Shown: positions 36,197 through 44,302, numbered from the stretch's first letter. The stretch is DNA of 64,000 nt from Clostridiales bacterium (GCA_003559095.1 PWMW01000285.1:1-64000), one strand, 5' to 3'. The notes: generated by a model from the letters alone, not told the origin. Translations and numbers: made by a program.

Positions 36197-37126
36197 TCAA
36201 AGTATTCGCTGCAGAACAACGTCATCCTGCAGGCTAACTGCAAGATCCACATCGAAAACTGCTGCGCCCATGGAACAAGCATTGGCGGCGGCCAAAGCTA
36301 CTGCATCCACCAAAATCCGTTCCCAATCATGGCCCGCTGCCAACCCGCGGATCAGCCCCGCATTCATCGTATCGCCGCAGCCCACGGCGCTTACCACCGT
36401 AATGGCCGGAGGCCGCACGGCGAACACCCCAGCTGGCGTCACGGCCGTCAGCGGCTGGGCACCATCGCTGATCATTACCGCCTGCAAATGGTGCTCCTGC
36501 AGCAGCCGCTGCGCTGTGGGAACCATATGATCCGAACCGCCGAACCCTGCATCCTGCCACTCTTGGGCATTAATCTTCACCACATCCACCCAAGGCAGAG
36601 CTTCCAAAAGCCACGGAGCCCGCACATCCATCAGCACAGGCACATTGGTCAAATGCCACTGCTGCAGAACATCGGCCAAGCAAGCAGGGCGGGCAAACGT
36701 TTCCGGATTGCCGGCCACCACCACACCCCGCAGCTGCGGCCAAGTGGCCTGCGGACGGAGCGAGGCCAACTGCTGCCATTCCCCGTCTGTGACGGGCGGT
36801 CCCTGCTCCAAAAACTCGAAATGCACCTGGGCGTCCGGAGACGTCACAGTGGTGCAGATCCGCGTTGTACCGTCCACAGGCACGAAAGCCGTGTTGATCC
36901 CAGCTTCCTCCAGGAGAGCCTGCACTTCCTGGCCCACATGGCCGCCCAAAACCCCGGCGGCTACCACGGTTTCGCCCAGACGCGCCAAGGCCCGGGCGCT
37001 GTTGATCCCTTTGCCCCCGGCTACCGAAACATGCGGCGGTAAACGGTGCACGCCACCTTGAGCTTGGAAACCTTCCACTATATAGAACTTGTCCAATGCC
37101 GGATTCGGCGTCAGCGTTAGGAACAC
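36197..37126 (-). CDS. PfkB-family hexose kinase, 1-phosphofructokinase/tagatose-6-P kinase type
   Basis: The 309-residue protein has the FruK/LacC signature: 'FLTLTPNPALDKFYIVEGF' at the start, 'VSVAGGKGINSARALARLG' (PfkB motif 1), 'RICTTVTSPDAQVHFEFLEQGP' and the catalytic 'VSAVGCGDTMNAGLIRG' (Asp base in GCGD). It should phosphorylate a hexose phosphate such as fructose 1-phosphate, tagatose 6-phosphate or a related ketose phosphate. GTG 37126 is preferred (GGAGG 8 nt upstream, and it gives the canonical N-terminus); TTG 37129 is the alternative. It sits upstream of the GNAT and lyxose-isomerase genes. Confidence 0.88.
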   Translation of the reverse strand: MFLTLTPNPALDKFYIVEGFQAQGGVHRLPPHVSVAGGKGINSARALARLGETVVAAGVLGGHVGQEVQALLEEAGINTAFVPVDGTTRICTTVTSPDAQVHFEFLEQGPPVTDGEWQQLASLRPQATWPQLRGVVVAGNPETFARPACLADVLQQWHLTNVPVLMDVRAPWLLEALPWVDVVKINAQEWQDAGFGGSDHMVPTAQRLLQEHHLQAVMISDGAQPLTAVTPAGVFAVRPPAITVVSAVGCGDTMNAGLIRGLAAGHDWERILVDAVALAAANACSMGAAVFDVDLAVSLQDDVVLQRIL

Positions 37127-37170
37127 CAATCAAACCTCCTTTGAGTACGCCACCTTGTAGCTACGGCGCA

Positions 37171-38118
37171 TCACTGGCCCCATCGGCGCAAAGCCTGCTC
37201 CAAAAATGCTTCCAAACGGTCCGCAACCATTTGGTCAGTCAGGTGGGTCACACCCAACTGCTTCCACCCCTCATCCACCTGTGGTGGACCAAAGAGGATG
37301 TCAAACAGGCAATGCATATCCCAGCGGGGATCGTAGACAAAGTCAGCAGGAGCATCTCGGCAGTACAGCTGCAAAAATTCGTCGGCGGCTTCCAATCCAT
37401 ACAACTGCGCCAAATCGAGACGGCACTGTCCTACGTCCACCTGCGGCGGTCCCACGCAGGCATTGGCCCAATCCACGATGCCCTGCAGACGACCATCGCT
37501 AAACAGCAAGTTCCCCGGATGAAAGTCCCGGTGAATGAAACTCTGCGGTCCCTGTGGCTGCCAGTTCCGCAGAACATCCAGGGCCTGAGCCAACAACTCC
37601 GGCCGTCGCGGCCAAGATGGAATCACAAACGTGTCAAAATCCTGATAGACCTGGTATTTCCAGGCAAAGTCGCTGCCGCCCACACGGTGAATATGCAGAG
37701 CAGCTGCGGCCATCGCCTGCAGACGCTCAGACAGACCCTGCGGCTGCAGAACCACGGCACCCGGCAGATAACTCATGAGCAGGGCGGGAACGCCCCCATG
37801 GACACCATGGACATCCACGGCGAGACCCCGCGGTGCGGCCAGCCCGGCCGCTGCCGCTGCCTGCAGAGCCGCCATTTCGTGCAGAGCCAAATCCGGTTCT
37901 TCCTCCCGCCACTGCGCATTGGTGTAAAGGCGCAGCACAGCCGTGGCGCCAGCCTCCCCTCGGTCAGCTGCGCTCATGGCCGGGACTTCGCTGCGCACCA
38001 CAAACATGTCGGCGGACGTTCCCCCGTAGAGACGCTGGACATGAGATATTGCACCTCCGCCCAGGACATCGCTCACCCATGCTTCCAGTTGCTCGTTCCA
38101 CAGTTCGGGTCTTGCCAA
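37171..38118 (-). CDS. Aminoglycoside phosphotransferase (APH)-family kinase
   Basis: The 315-residue protein has the APH/choline-kinase fold. The Brenner loop is SFIHRDFHPGNLLF (catalytic Asp in HRDFHPGN), and the metal-binding 'GIVDWANACVGPP' follows. The N-terminal lobe carries 'AVLRLY' as the ATP-binding lysine strand with Arg in place of the usual Lys. Members phosphorylate antibiotics, homoserine, choline, sugars or fructosamines; no feature proves drug resistance. TTG 38118 is supported by GAGGAGG 7-8 nt upstream. It is 45 nt upstream of the PfkB gene, and a 15-bp tandem repeat lies upstream. Confidence 0.85.
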   Translation of the reverse strand: MARPELWNEQLEAWVSDVLGGGAISHVQRLYGGTSADMFVVRSEVPAMSAADRGEAGATAVLRLYTNAQWREEEPDLALHEMAALQAAAAAGLAAPRGLAVDVHGVHGGVPALLMSYLPGAVVLQPQGLSERLQAMAAAALHIHRVGGSDFAWKYQVYQDFDTFVIPSWPRRPELLAQALDVLRNWQPQGPQSFIHRDFHPGNLLFSDGRLQGIVDWANACVGPPQVDVGQCRLDLAQLYGLEAADEFLQLYCRDAPADFVYDPRWDMHCLFDILFGPPQVDEGWKQLGVTHLTDQMVADRLEAFLEQALRRWGQ

Positions 38119-38150
38119 CGATCTTCCTCCTCTTCAATCCAAGGTCGGGC

Positions 38151-38210
38151 ACCATCCGGTGGGTAACCATCCGGTGGGTAATCATCCCGTGGGTAATCAT
38201 CCGGTGGGTA
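38151..38210. repeat. 15-bp tandem repeat, four copies
   Basis: Four units ACCATCCGGTGGGTA (two perfect, two with one or two changes) fill the 104-bp gap between the GNAT stop and the APH-like start. Each unit contains the short palindrome CCGG. Confidence 0.92.
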
Positions 38211-38222
38211 GTGCCGCCAACC

Positions 38223-39050
38223 CTATGATGACTTAGGTACATGATCCAATGTGAACACCGTGTACGTGAAGGCTGGCAAAAATCCACAGCCCTCCGCCAG
38301 TCGCTTCGATGGCACATTGCTGTCCATACAATCCCAATCCATGGTAATGCCGCGCTGGCAGCAGTGATCCACCATAGCCCGGGTGACGGCACCCGCCAGG
38401 CCTCGGCGGCGGTACTCTTCCTTCGTATCCACGCCCAAGGCCCAGTGCCCGCCGTGAGCTACGAACGATGTGTAACAGCACGATACAGCTTCGCCGTCCA
38501 CAACGGCAGCATACCCCGCCCCCCATTGCCAGAACCGGTCCAATGAGGACCACCAACTGCGCAAAATGCTCTGCAGCCACTGCGTATCGGCGGATGTCTC
38601 TTTGAGCCAGGCTGGTGTCACTGCACAGATCTGGCTCTCAGATGACTGCACACCTGACGGCTGTGCGGTGCCAGAGCAGTCATGGGGCTCCTGGCGGTAG
38701 ACCCACTGCACCCACTCTTCGGCGCCCAGGACACCAAGTTCGTCCCGCAACAACCGGTCCCAAGCATCCGAATGAGAACTGAGCTCTATGTAAGTAACGA
38801 TGCCTTTGGGTAGGTGGGCAACGGCTTGTGCCAGGGCCTGTGCTATCCAACACTTCCGTGCTCGCCCCACAACGTAAAACCCGCTCTGGCCCTGGGAATA
38901 CAGCAACGCTGTCTCAGGCTGCTGGCCGTCATCCACCCAAACGTAACCTGGACTGGCTCCCAAGACAATGCTCTTCACCTCTGTGTTAATCCGCGGACCC
39001 TGAAGCAGTGGCTTCACCAACGCTAGCTCTTCATCGACCAGCCTCTGCAT
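38223..39050 (-). CDS. GNAT acetyltransferase, ZmaR-like family
   Basis: The 275-residue protein has a poorly conserved N-terminal half and a C-terminal GNAT domain: 'YAAVVDGEAVSCCYTSFVAHGGHWALGVDTKEEYRRRGLAGAVTRAMVDHC' (acetyl-CoA loop RRRGLA) and 'DWDCMDSNVPSKRLAEGCGFLP'. The length and this C-terminus match the GNAT family that includes the zwittermicin A resistance protein ZmaR. The acceptor is unknown. ATG 39050 has AGGAGG 8 nt upstream. The 5' side is flanked by 107-bp repeats, and the downstream neighbour is an APH-type kinase. Confidence 0.82.
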   Translation of the reverse strand: MQRLVDEELALVKPLLQGPRINTEVKSIVLGASPGYVWVDDGQQPETALLYSQGQSGFYVVGRARKCWIAQALAQAVAHLPKGIVTYIELSSHSDAWDRLLRDELGVLGAEEWVQWVYRQEPHDCSGTAQPSGVQSSESQICAVTPAWLKETSADTQWLQSILRSWWSSLDRFWQWGAGYAAVVDGEAVSCCYTSFVAHGGHWALGVDTKEEYRRRGLAGAVTRAMVDHCCQRGITMDWDCMDSNVPSKRLAEGCGFLPAFTYTVFTLDHVPKSS

Positions 39051-39110
39051 CTGTACAGCACCTCCTTAATCTGAACTAGGTACGTTTATTCACATTTCTC
39101 CGATATCCCA

Positions 39111-39360
39111 TATTCTTCCACATACCAGGTAAAAACAAAACCAAACAGAACAGGCAAACCAATTCCTCCAAACCATGCTCATCCGTGGCCGCCCCACGAC
39201 TGGCATCGTTCTATCCATATTCTTCCACATACCAGGTGAAAATAAACCCAAACAGAACAGTCAAACCAAATTCTCCAAACCATGCTCATCCGTGGCCGCC
39301 CCACGACTGGCATCGTTCTATCAATATTCTTCCACATACCAGGTAAAAACAAATCCAAAC
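39111..39360. repeat. 107-bp tandem repeat containing TACCAGGTA half-sites
   Basis: Copies start at 39111 and 39218, with a partial third at 39325, at an exact 107-bp period and over 90% identity by eye. Each starts TATTCTTCCACATACCAGGT, which is a half of the near-palindromic repeat seen at 31.0, 52.8 and 63.2 kb. The remainder of 39361-39509 is A/C-rich and shows no gene. Confidence 0.93.
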
Positions 39361-39509
39361 CAACCAGACAATCCAACCCGTCCAGCCCACTCAACAAACA
39401 TAACCTGCCCAAACCACACTAATCACCGGAACCTGTAAACCACCACAACACCCAAATGGTCCAATGGTCCAAGTTCCCATACCCACCACAACTACACGGC
39501 CCCTGCTCC

Positions 39510-40286
39510 TCACAGCACTTGGGAGTCCAGCCACCGACGCAGGTAACGTTCCTCTTCGGGAATGCCTTCGTTCAGTCGGAAAGCAGCCACGATTGGCAGC
39601 CAGTAGCGGACCGCCTCCTCAGACCAAGGTCGCAGAGATCCATAGCCCCGGCGGTAGCGCCAATGCAGATAGCCGATGATCGCGCGCATCCAATGTGGCC
39701 TCCCATAGTCCCCGTGAACGGCAGCTTGGAGCAGCAGCACGGTACGAGCAGCATCGGCGGCGGCCCAGCCACTGGTAGCATTGATCCAATCAATGACCAC
39801 GGGGCCGGAGGGAGCCAACAGAATGTTGCCCGGGTGATAATCGCCGTGGCACATGGTTGCTTCGGGCGGCTGGGCCAATACTCGCTCGAGAAGCTTCTGC
39901 CGCACACCGCCATCCAGATCCGGTGCTTTTCGGATCCCTTCGCAGAGAATATCCCTCTGCGGGGGCAGCTGTGCGCCGGAAATACTGTGCATGCGCGCCT
40001 GAAGCTGTCCCAGCACAAAGCCCCAGTGATGCAGACCATGCGGTGAAAGGAGTTGCTTTTCCATGGTTGGCCCGCTGATCTTCTGCAGGCCAAGCCGATC
40101 ATGCTCCACCGCCAGGACCCGGGGCGCAGGAAATCCAGTGTCCCAAGCTGCCTGCGTATTGGCTCCTTCCTGGGCGATGAGCTTCGGGTCCACAGCGGAC
40201 AGGAACACCTTCCACGCCATGCTCCCATCTTCCATGACCACTGCCTGCCGTCCACGGCCTAACTCATGCATGTGGTTGCCATCCAT
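39510..40286 (-). CDS. Aminoglycoside phosphotransferase (APH)-family kinase
   Basis: This second APH-type kinase has 258 residues. The N-lobe shows 'GRGRQAVVMEDGSMAWKVFL' (glycine loop and ATP Lys). The catalytic loop is ATMCHGDYHPGNILL, and the metal site 'PVVIDWINATSG' follows, as in the TP53RK/choline-kinase-like APH branch. The substrate is unknown. ATG 40286 is used because GGGAGG lies about 9 nt upstream; GTG 40295 overlaps that site. It is separated from the next gene downstream by the 107-bp repeat array and lies just downstream of the peroxiredoxin region. Confidence 0.85.
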   Translation of the reverse strand: MDGNHMHELGRGRQAVVMEDGSMAWKVFLSAVDPKLIAQEGANTQAAWDTGFPAPRVLAVEHDRLGLQKISGPTMEKQLLSPHGLHHWGFVLGQLQARMHSISGAQLPPQRDILCEGIRKAPDLDGGVRQKLLERVLAQPPEATMCHGDYHPGNILLAPSGPVVIDWINATSGWAAADAARTVLLLQAAVHGDYGRPHWMRAIIGYLHWRYRRGYGSLRPWSEEAVRYWLPIVAAFRLNEGIPEEERYLRRWLDSQVL

Positions 40287-40378
40287 CCCAAGCACCTCCC
40301 CGGCGTCACAACTGACGCGGTCCGTAACACTATTCTCTGGTTTTCATTCTGGCGCCTCAGGCGAAATTCCTGTTCGCG

Positions 40379-40410
40379 CAAAGAGACATCCGGTACCGGA
40401 TGTCTCTTTG
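40379..40410. repeat. Perfect 32-bp palindrome
   Basis: CAAAGAGACATCCGGT is followed immediately by its exact complement. As RNA it would form a 14-bp stem with a GUAC loop. It lies between the peroxiredoxin gene and the APH-like gene, and on either strand the following T tract is only three bases, so it is a poor classical terminator. Confidence 0.85.
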
Positions 40411-40420
40411 AACTATTCTC

Positions 40421-40577
40421 GAACTTCCATCCACAACTCTTACTGCGAACTTCCATCCACAACTCCTACTGCGAACTTCCATCCACAACTCCTACTGCGA
40501 ACTTCCATCCACAACTCCTACTGCGAATTTCCATCTATAAATGCTGCTTCGAACCTCCAAGCCATAGCTCCTGCTGC
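40421..40577. repeat. 26-bp tandem repeat, six copies
   Basis: Four near-identical 26-bp units (GAACTTCCATCCACAACTCC plus TACTGC) start at 40421, 40447, 40473 and 40499, followed by two diverged ones. Immediately after (about 40588-40670) come imperfect GCACTGCTCTGGCG repeats. No gene lies in 40287-40734. Confidence 0.93.
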
Positions 40578-40734
40578 GCAGATCCACTCGGGCGGCACTG
40601 CTGTGGCGGCACTGCCCTGGCAGCACTGCTCTGGCGGTTCTACTCTGGCAGCTCTGCTCCAGCAGTTCCCTTATCCTGCTCAATCCAGTTGATCCGATTC
40701 TGGATCCGAGCTTCCCTTCCGTGAGCAAGTTGCT

Positions 40735-41454
40735 CTATTCGTCGAAGGCTTCGCTGACTTTCCATTCCTTCCAAACATTACCCACCAGTTCAGGGCTGGG
40801 TTTCAGAGTTTTCTTACCCGGCTTCCAACCAGAGGGCGTAGCTTCCGTTCCTTTGGACTCCCGTACCAACTGGAATGCCTTAATCTGGCGCAGGGTTTCG
40901 CCCACATTGCGTCCTACCGGCGGTGTCAGAACCTCAAAGCCCTGCACAACGCCATCGGGATCGATGAGGAAACGTCCACGGGTTTCCGTGCCGCCTTCTT
41001 CATCAAAGACGCCATACATCCGACCGACTTCGCCACCTTGGTCAGCCAACATGGGGAATGGTATGTCCTGGCCGATCATCTTCGATAGCTCATGATCATT
41101 CCACATCTTATGCACGAACACACTGTCCACACTAACGGACAGAACTTGGACACCCAACTTCTCAAATTCAGCATGCTTGTCGGCAACTGCCGACACTTCC
41201 GTTGCTCAGACGAAGGTGAAGTCGCCGGGGTAGAAGCAGAGCACGACCCACTTTCCTTTATACTCAGCTAAGTTCACATTGGCAAATTTGCCTTTGATGT
41301 ACGCGGGCAGGGTGAAGTCTGGTGCAGGTTGTCCTACTTTGATCATTGTGCTTGCTGCCTCCTTCTGGGTTGGGGTTGCGGCCGCTGGGTCTTCAGTGGC
41401 AACCTTTTGCTTAGCTTTCGGCCGCTGGCATCCAGCTTTGAATTCTTCAGGCAC
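40735..41454 (-). CDS. prxU: Selenocysteine peroxiredoxin (in-frame UGA at peroxidatic site)
   Basis: The AhpC/Prx1-type thioredoxin-fold peroxidase reads in one frame through a TGA at 41206-41208. The sequence is ...VVLCFYPGDFTFV-[UGA]-ATEVSAVADKHAEF..., so the UGA replaces the peroxidatic Cys of the FTFVCPTE motif. No frameshift is needed. A SECIS-like hairpin follows the UGA. Downstream text (DQGGEVGRMYGVFDEEGGTETRGRFLIDPDGVV, GRNVGETLRQIKAFQLV) is intact. The usual resolving Cys (VCPAGW) is replaced by ATPSGW. Two starts are possible: GTG 41454 with AAGGAGG 8 nt upstream, giving a 36-residue extension containing one Cys, or ATG 41346 (MIKVGQPAPDFTL, the canonical start) with AAGGAGG 11-12 nt upstream. 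The product reduces peroxides in the cytoplasm. Confidence 0.87.
41178..41195 (-). promoter_or_regulatory. Bacterial SECIS-like hairpin
   Basis: On the coding (minus) strand, ten bases after the TGA, a perfect 7-bp stem UGUCGGC/GCCGACA encloses the loop AGUU. Known bacterial SECIS hairpins lie within about 16-37 nt of the UGA and have a G among the first two loop bases. Here the loop G is 19 nt past the UGA and is the second loop base. Confidence 0.8.
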
Positions 41455-41602
41455 AGGCAAAACCTCCTTCACAAATATGGGGCGGCATTACGGACCCGAT
41501 GTATACCTAATCGCGCTGCCCGCACAGTGGCAGCGGACTCTTCAGAGAGCCATACTGCGACCGCTTCTATGTCTGGCAGGTGCAGACCGCCCTTATTAAT
41601 AA

Positions 41603-41631
41603 TTTATATCACATTTGGCAGAAAAAAGCAA
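41603..41631 (-). promoter_or_regulatory. Sigma-A promoter for the peroxiredoxin gene
   Basis: On the minus strand TTGCTT and TATAAA are separated by exactly 17 bp, in an A+T-rich stretch (about 41590-41710) that stands out from its surroundings. Transcription would start near 41596, leaving a leader of about 140 nt before GTG 41454. Confidence 0.7.
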
Positions 41632-41708
41632 CTCGAACTTCACTATTTCGTAATAATTAAGTACTCGACTTACGAATTAGTTGCATTAGCTGTGATCTTT
41701 ATAACGAA

Positions 41709-43055
41709 TTATGGTTTCACCGTGATATCCCGGATCAAAGGCACTCCCACCCAAGGCTCCGAGACCCCATCTTGGTTCCAAGGCACCCGTTTCGATTGAT
41801 ACGCTTCATCATAGGTGCGATCGAAGTGCACATGGAGCGTGGGTCCACCCACAAACCGTACCTGCAGTACATCCGCCGCAGCATAGCCCTGGACCAGCAG
41901 GGCTTCCCGCCCCATCCGATACAGGAGATCCCATACGGCCTCAGTACCCTTGTTCCGCAGCTCTTCGGCGAACGGAGCCGTGAGCAGAACATCCATCCAA
42001 TCCCAAACATTGGCCGAGATGCCCTCCACCATCTGCAGCAGTACCGCCCAAAAACTGATCGGTTCAGCGCTATCCAAAACGAACAAGCCTGCTTCCACTG
42101 CATAGCGGTAACGTAGACGCTCGTAGGCAGCAATGCGGAAAAAGTCTTCCTGTGACCACGGGCATTCCGAGCGCACCGGCGGCAGGGAAGCATCGGCATC
42201 CCATGCCACGTAGGCCGCCGTCCGTTCCCAATCAGCAGGGGTCACGGTGGTCAGAGTCAACAGGTCCTCTTCCTCGTCCCAAAGCAGCCACTCACCGGTT
42301 GCCTTCAGCAGAACACCCCGGTGATCCAACACATAGTGCGCAGGCAGAATCTCCGGTGTGAAGTAACCGCTGGCCAGCAGGATAGCTGGCTCGTCTGCAG
42401 CGGGCAATTTTAGGTTCCGGGTTCGATGATAGACTCGCGTCGAATCAATGTTCCCGGACAGGTCCATAATGCCGAAGACTCCGTCTTCTTGTCGTCGCAA
42501 CAGGAAAAAGGCCGTATGATCCGAAGAATAGTCCACTGCATAGGCCTGGCTGCCAAAACCAAACAGTTTGAAGTCGCCATGAACAGCTTCAAAAAAGAGC
42601 AGGTCCTCCACTGGCCGTTCCAACAGCCATGGATACTGGTCGCTCATGAGCTGACGCATGCCGCCAGCGGTTGGAAACGAACCGTCAATGGCTGCCAGCG
42701 CCCGCCCTGCTGCAGCGGCCACATGCATGGTCCCATCCCACTGCAGTTGCTCCAAGCTAGGTACGGCTTGGTCAGCTTCCCTGCCGATCTTCCCTAGGAC
42801 TTCCACCACCCGGTAACGCACAGAGGCCATTTCGTGGTCCAACAGCGGCAGCAGGCGCGGAACCACCCATTCGCCTAACTCCACCAACTCTTCTACGGCT
42901 CGACTAGCCGCAATCCAATTGCTGTCCTGCAGATCGTGCAGCAGGCGATCCACTTGGTCCGGAACCACTGCCTTCGCGTCAATCACCGGACTCTGACCTG
43001 CCACTAACAGGAAAAACACAATAATATAGACCATTGCTGCAAGTCCCCGGTGCAT
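41709..43055 (-). CDS. Exported HEAT-repeat protein
   Basis: The 448-residue protein has a signal peptide (MHRGLAAMVYIIVFFLLVAGQSPVIDA). HEAT-like helices follow at about 35-120 (WIAASRAVEELVELGEWVVPRLLPLLDHEMASVRYRVVEVLGKIGREADQAVPSLEQL). The remaining 320 residues are mixed alpha/beta without a family I recognise; 'YAVDYSSDHTAFFLLRRQEDGVFGIMDLSG' resembles a beta-propeller or lipocalin-like strand pair. It probably acts as a periplasmic adaptor. ATG 43055 has GGGGTG 6 nt upstream. It follows the PfkB operon by 138 nt and may be cotranscribed with it. Confidence 0.7.
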   Translation of the reverse strand: MHRGLAAMVYIIVFFLLVAGQSPVIDAKAVVPDQVDRLLHDLQDSNWIAASRAVEELVELGEWVVPRLLPLLDHEMASVRYRVVEVLGKIGREADQAVPSLEQLQWDGTMHVAAAAGRALAAIDGSFPTAGGMRQLMSDQYPWLLERPVEDLLFFEAVHGDFKLFGFGSQAYAVDYSSDHTAFFLLRRQEDGVFGIMDLSGNIDSTRVYHRTRNLKLPAADEPAILLASGYFTPEILPAHYVLDHRGVLLKATGEWLLWDEEEDLLTLTTVTPADWERTAAYVAWDADASLPPVRSECPWSQEDFFRIAAYERLRYRYAVEAGLFVLDSAEPISFWAVLLQMVEGISANVWDWMDVLLTAPFAEELRNKGTEAVWDLLYRMGREALLVQGYAAADVLQVRFVGGPTLHVHFDRTYDEAYQSKRVPWNQDGVSEPWVGVPLIRDITVKP

Positions 43056-43192
43056 TCGTCTCACCCCATTTTCAGTTCTTCCGACGTCCTACGTCCTTCA
43101 CCGCACCGCGGCACCCACGTGCCCCACTGCATTTCCCATCGGACGTCTCAAAAATCAACTATCAAATCCTCCATCAAAACGCTCGTTTCCGC

Positions 43193-44302
43193 CTAACCCG
43201 CTGGCAGCCAAATGCCGCTGGGCTGCTGGCCAAAACCATCCGTTACAATCCCCGTCGCCCGCAGCGGCCAGCCCCGCTCCATGCGCTGACGCACCACTTC
43301 GAGACTGGGAATCCCTTCGGTGGCACTGACCACTTCCACACAAAAAGCTGCCACGGCAGCGGCCAATGCGGCCCCAGCTGCGGGTTCCATCCCTTCGTGG
43401 ATTGCTGTCAGCAACCCGGCAATGGCCGTATCCCCAGCTCCGGTGGCGCCGCGATTCACCACGTCATAACAGGGCATCAAACCAGTTAAGCCAGCCCACA
43501 GTCGCAGTGGTTCATGACTATGGTGCCGCAGCGTGTCGGCTCCGGCAAGGAACAGACCTTGCTCACCCAGTTTAATCCCCACCAAACCAGCTCCCCACTG
43601 CTGCAGGCGCTCGGCAAGATCCTGCAGATGCTCTACGGTCACAGGGTTCGGCGCAGGTTCCTTCAACATCACCATCAACTCATCATAACTGGGCAGGAAA
43701 ATGTCGGTAACTGGCAGCACACGCTGCAGCCAGACAAACCAATCAGCGGTAGCCGCCTCCGACTGCGGATCGGGGTATGCCGTATCCAAACTGGTCACAA
43801 TACCCATCTCCCGCAGGCGGCCAAACATGGTGGCCAGGTTCTCGCCCCCGTCACTGTACATACTGTGCATCAGCGGCGGATAGCCAAAATGGAAAATGGT
43901 CACTTCGTCCAGCCGATCATAGGGTACATCCGACCAATGAAAGGTGCCATTGGGGCCCGGATCATGAATGAACATACGGTCGGCGTCCGGGGGCGAGATC
44001 ACCAGCGCATAGGAGGAAGCCACATCACTAACCCGCTGGATCAGCATCCGTTCCGGCGGATGGACCTGCTCCAGCACAGACATGGTCAGATCTCCCAACA
44101 GATCCGAACCTACCTTGCCAATGACAAGCGGATTCATCCCCAATCGGGCCAGCGCTCCCCCGGTATTGGACATCGCACCGCCGGTGGTAATCTGCATTCC
44201 CTCAGAATGCACCGTACTGCCGGGCTTCAGCGAACTAACGGAGCCTTGGTTCCAGCCGGGAATCAAATCAATGCAAACATGTCCCGCCGCTGCAATGGTC
44301 AT
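43193..44302 (-). CDS. PfkB-family carbohydrate kinase
   Basis: The 369-residue ribokinase-like kinase has 'TIAAAGHVCIDLIPGW' at its start, 'TTGGAMSNTGGALARLGMNPLVIGKVGSDLLGD' (PfkB motif 1) and the catalytic 'VVNRGATGAGDTAIAGLLTAI' (GAGD, Asp base). It phosphorylates a sugar or sugar phosphate; the substrate is unknown. ATG 44302 follows AAAGGGTG by about 8 nt; the open frame to 44461 overlaps the aldolase gene. It ends the OPA transporter-PHP-aldolase operon, so kinase and aldolase probably work in sequence on the same ketose phosphate. Confidence 0.88.
   Translation of the reverse strand: MTIAAAGHVCIDLIPGWNQGSVSSLKPGSTVHSEGMQITTGGAMSNTGGALARLGMNPLVIGKVGSDLLGDLTMSVLEQVHPPERMLIQRVSDVASSYALVISPPDADRMFIHDPGPNGTFHWSDVPYDRLDEVTIFHFGYPPLMHSMYSDGGENLATMFGRLREMGIVTSLDTAYPDPQSEAATADWFVWLQRVLPVTDIFLPSYDELMVMLKEPAPNPVTVEHLQDLAERLQQWGAGLVGIKLGEQGLFLAGADTLRHHSHEPLRLWAGLTGLMPCYDVVNRGATGAGDTAIAGLLTAIHEGMEPAAGAALAAAVAAFCVEVVSATEGIPSLEVVRQRMERGWPLRATGIVTDGFGQQPSGIWLPAG

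Noticed and set aside
37096-38166. 356-residue plus-strand frame opposite the PfkB and APH genes
   Set aside because: It spans two convincing minus-strand genes with family motifs and has no domain of its own.
37171-40286. Antibiotic-resistance island
   Set aside because: APH and GNAT folds serve many metabolic roles; no integrase, transposase or resistance-specific residues are visible.
40735-41472. Peroxiredoxin as a frameshifted or nonsense pseudogene
   Set aside because: Both parts are in the same frame, all other conserved segments are intact, the only stop is UGA at the catalytic position, and a SECIS-like hairpin follows.
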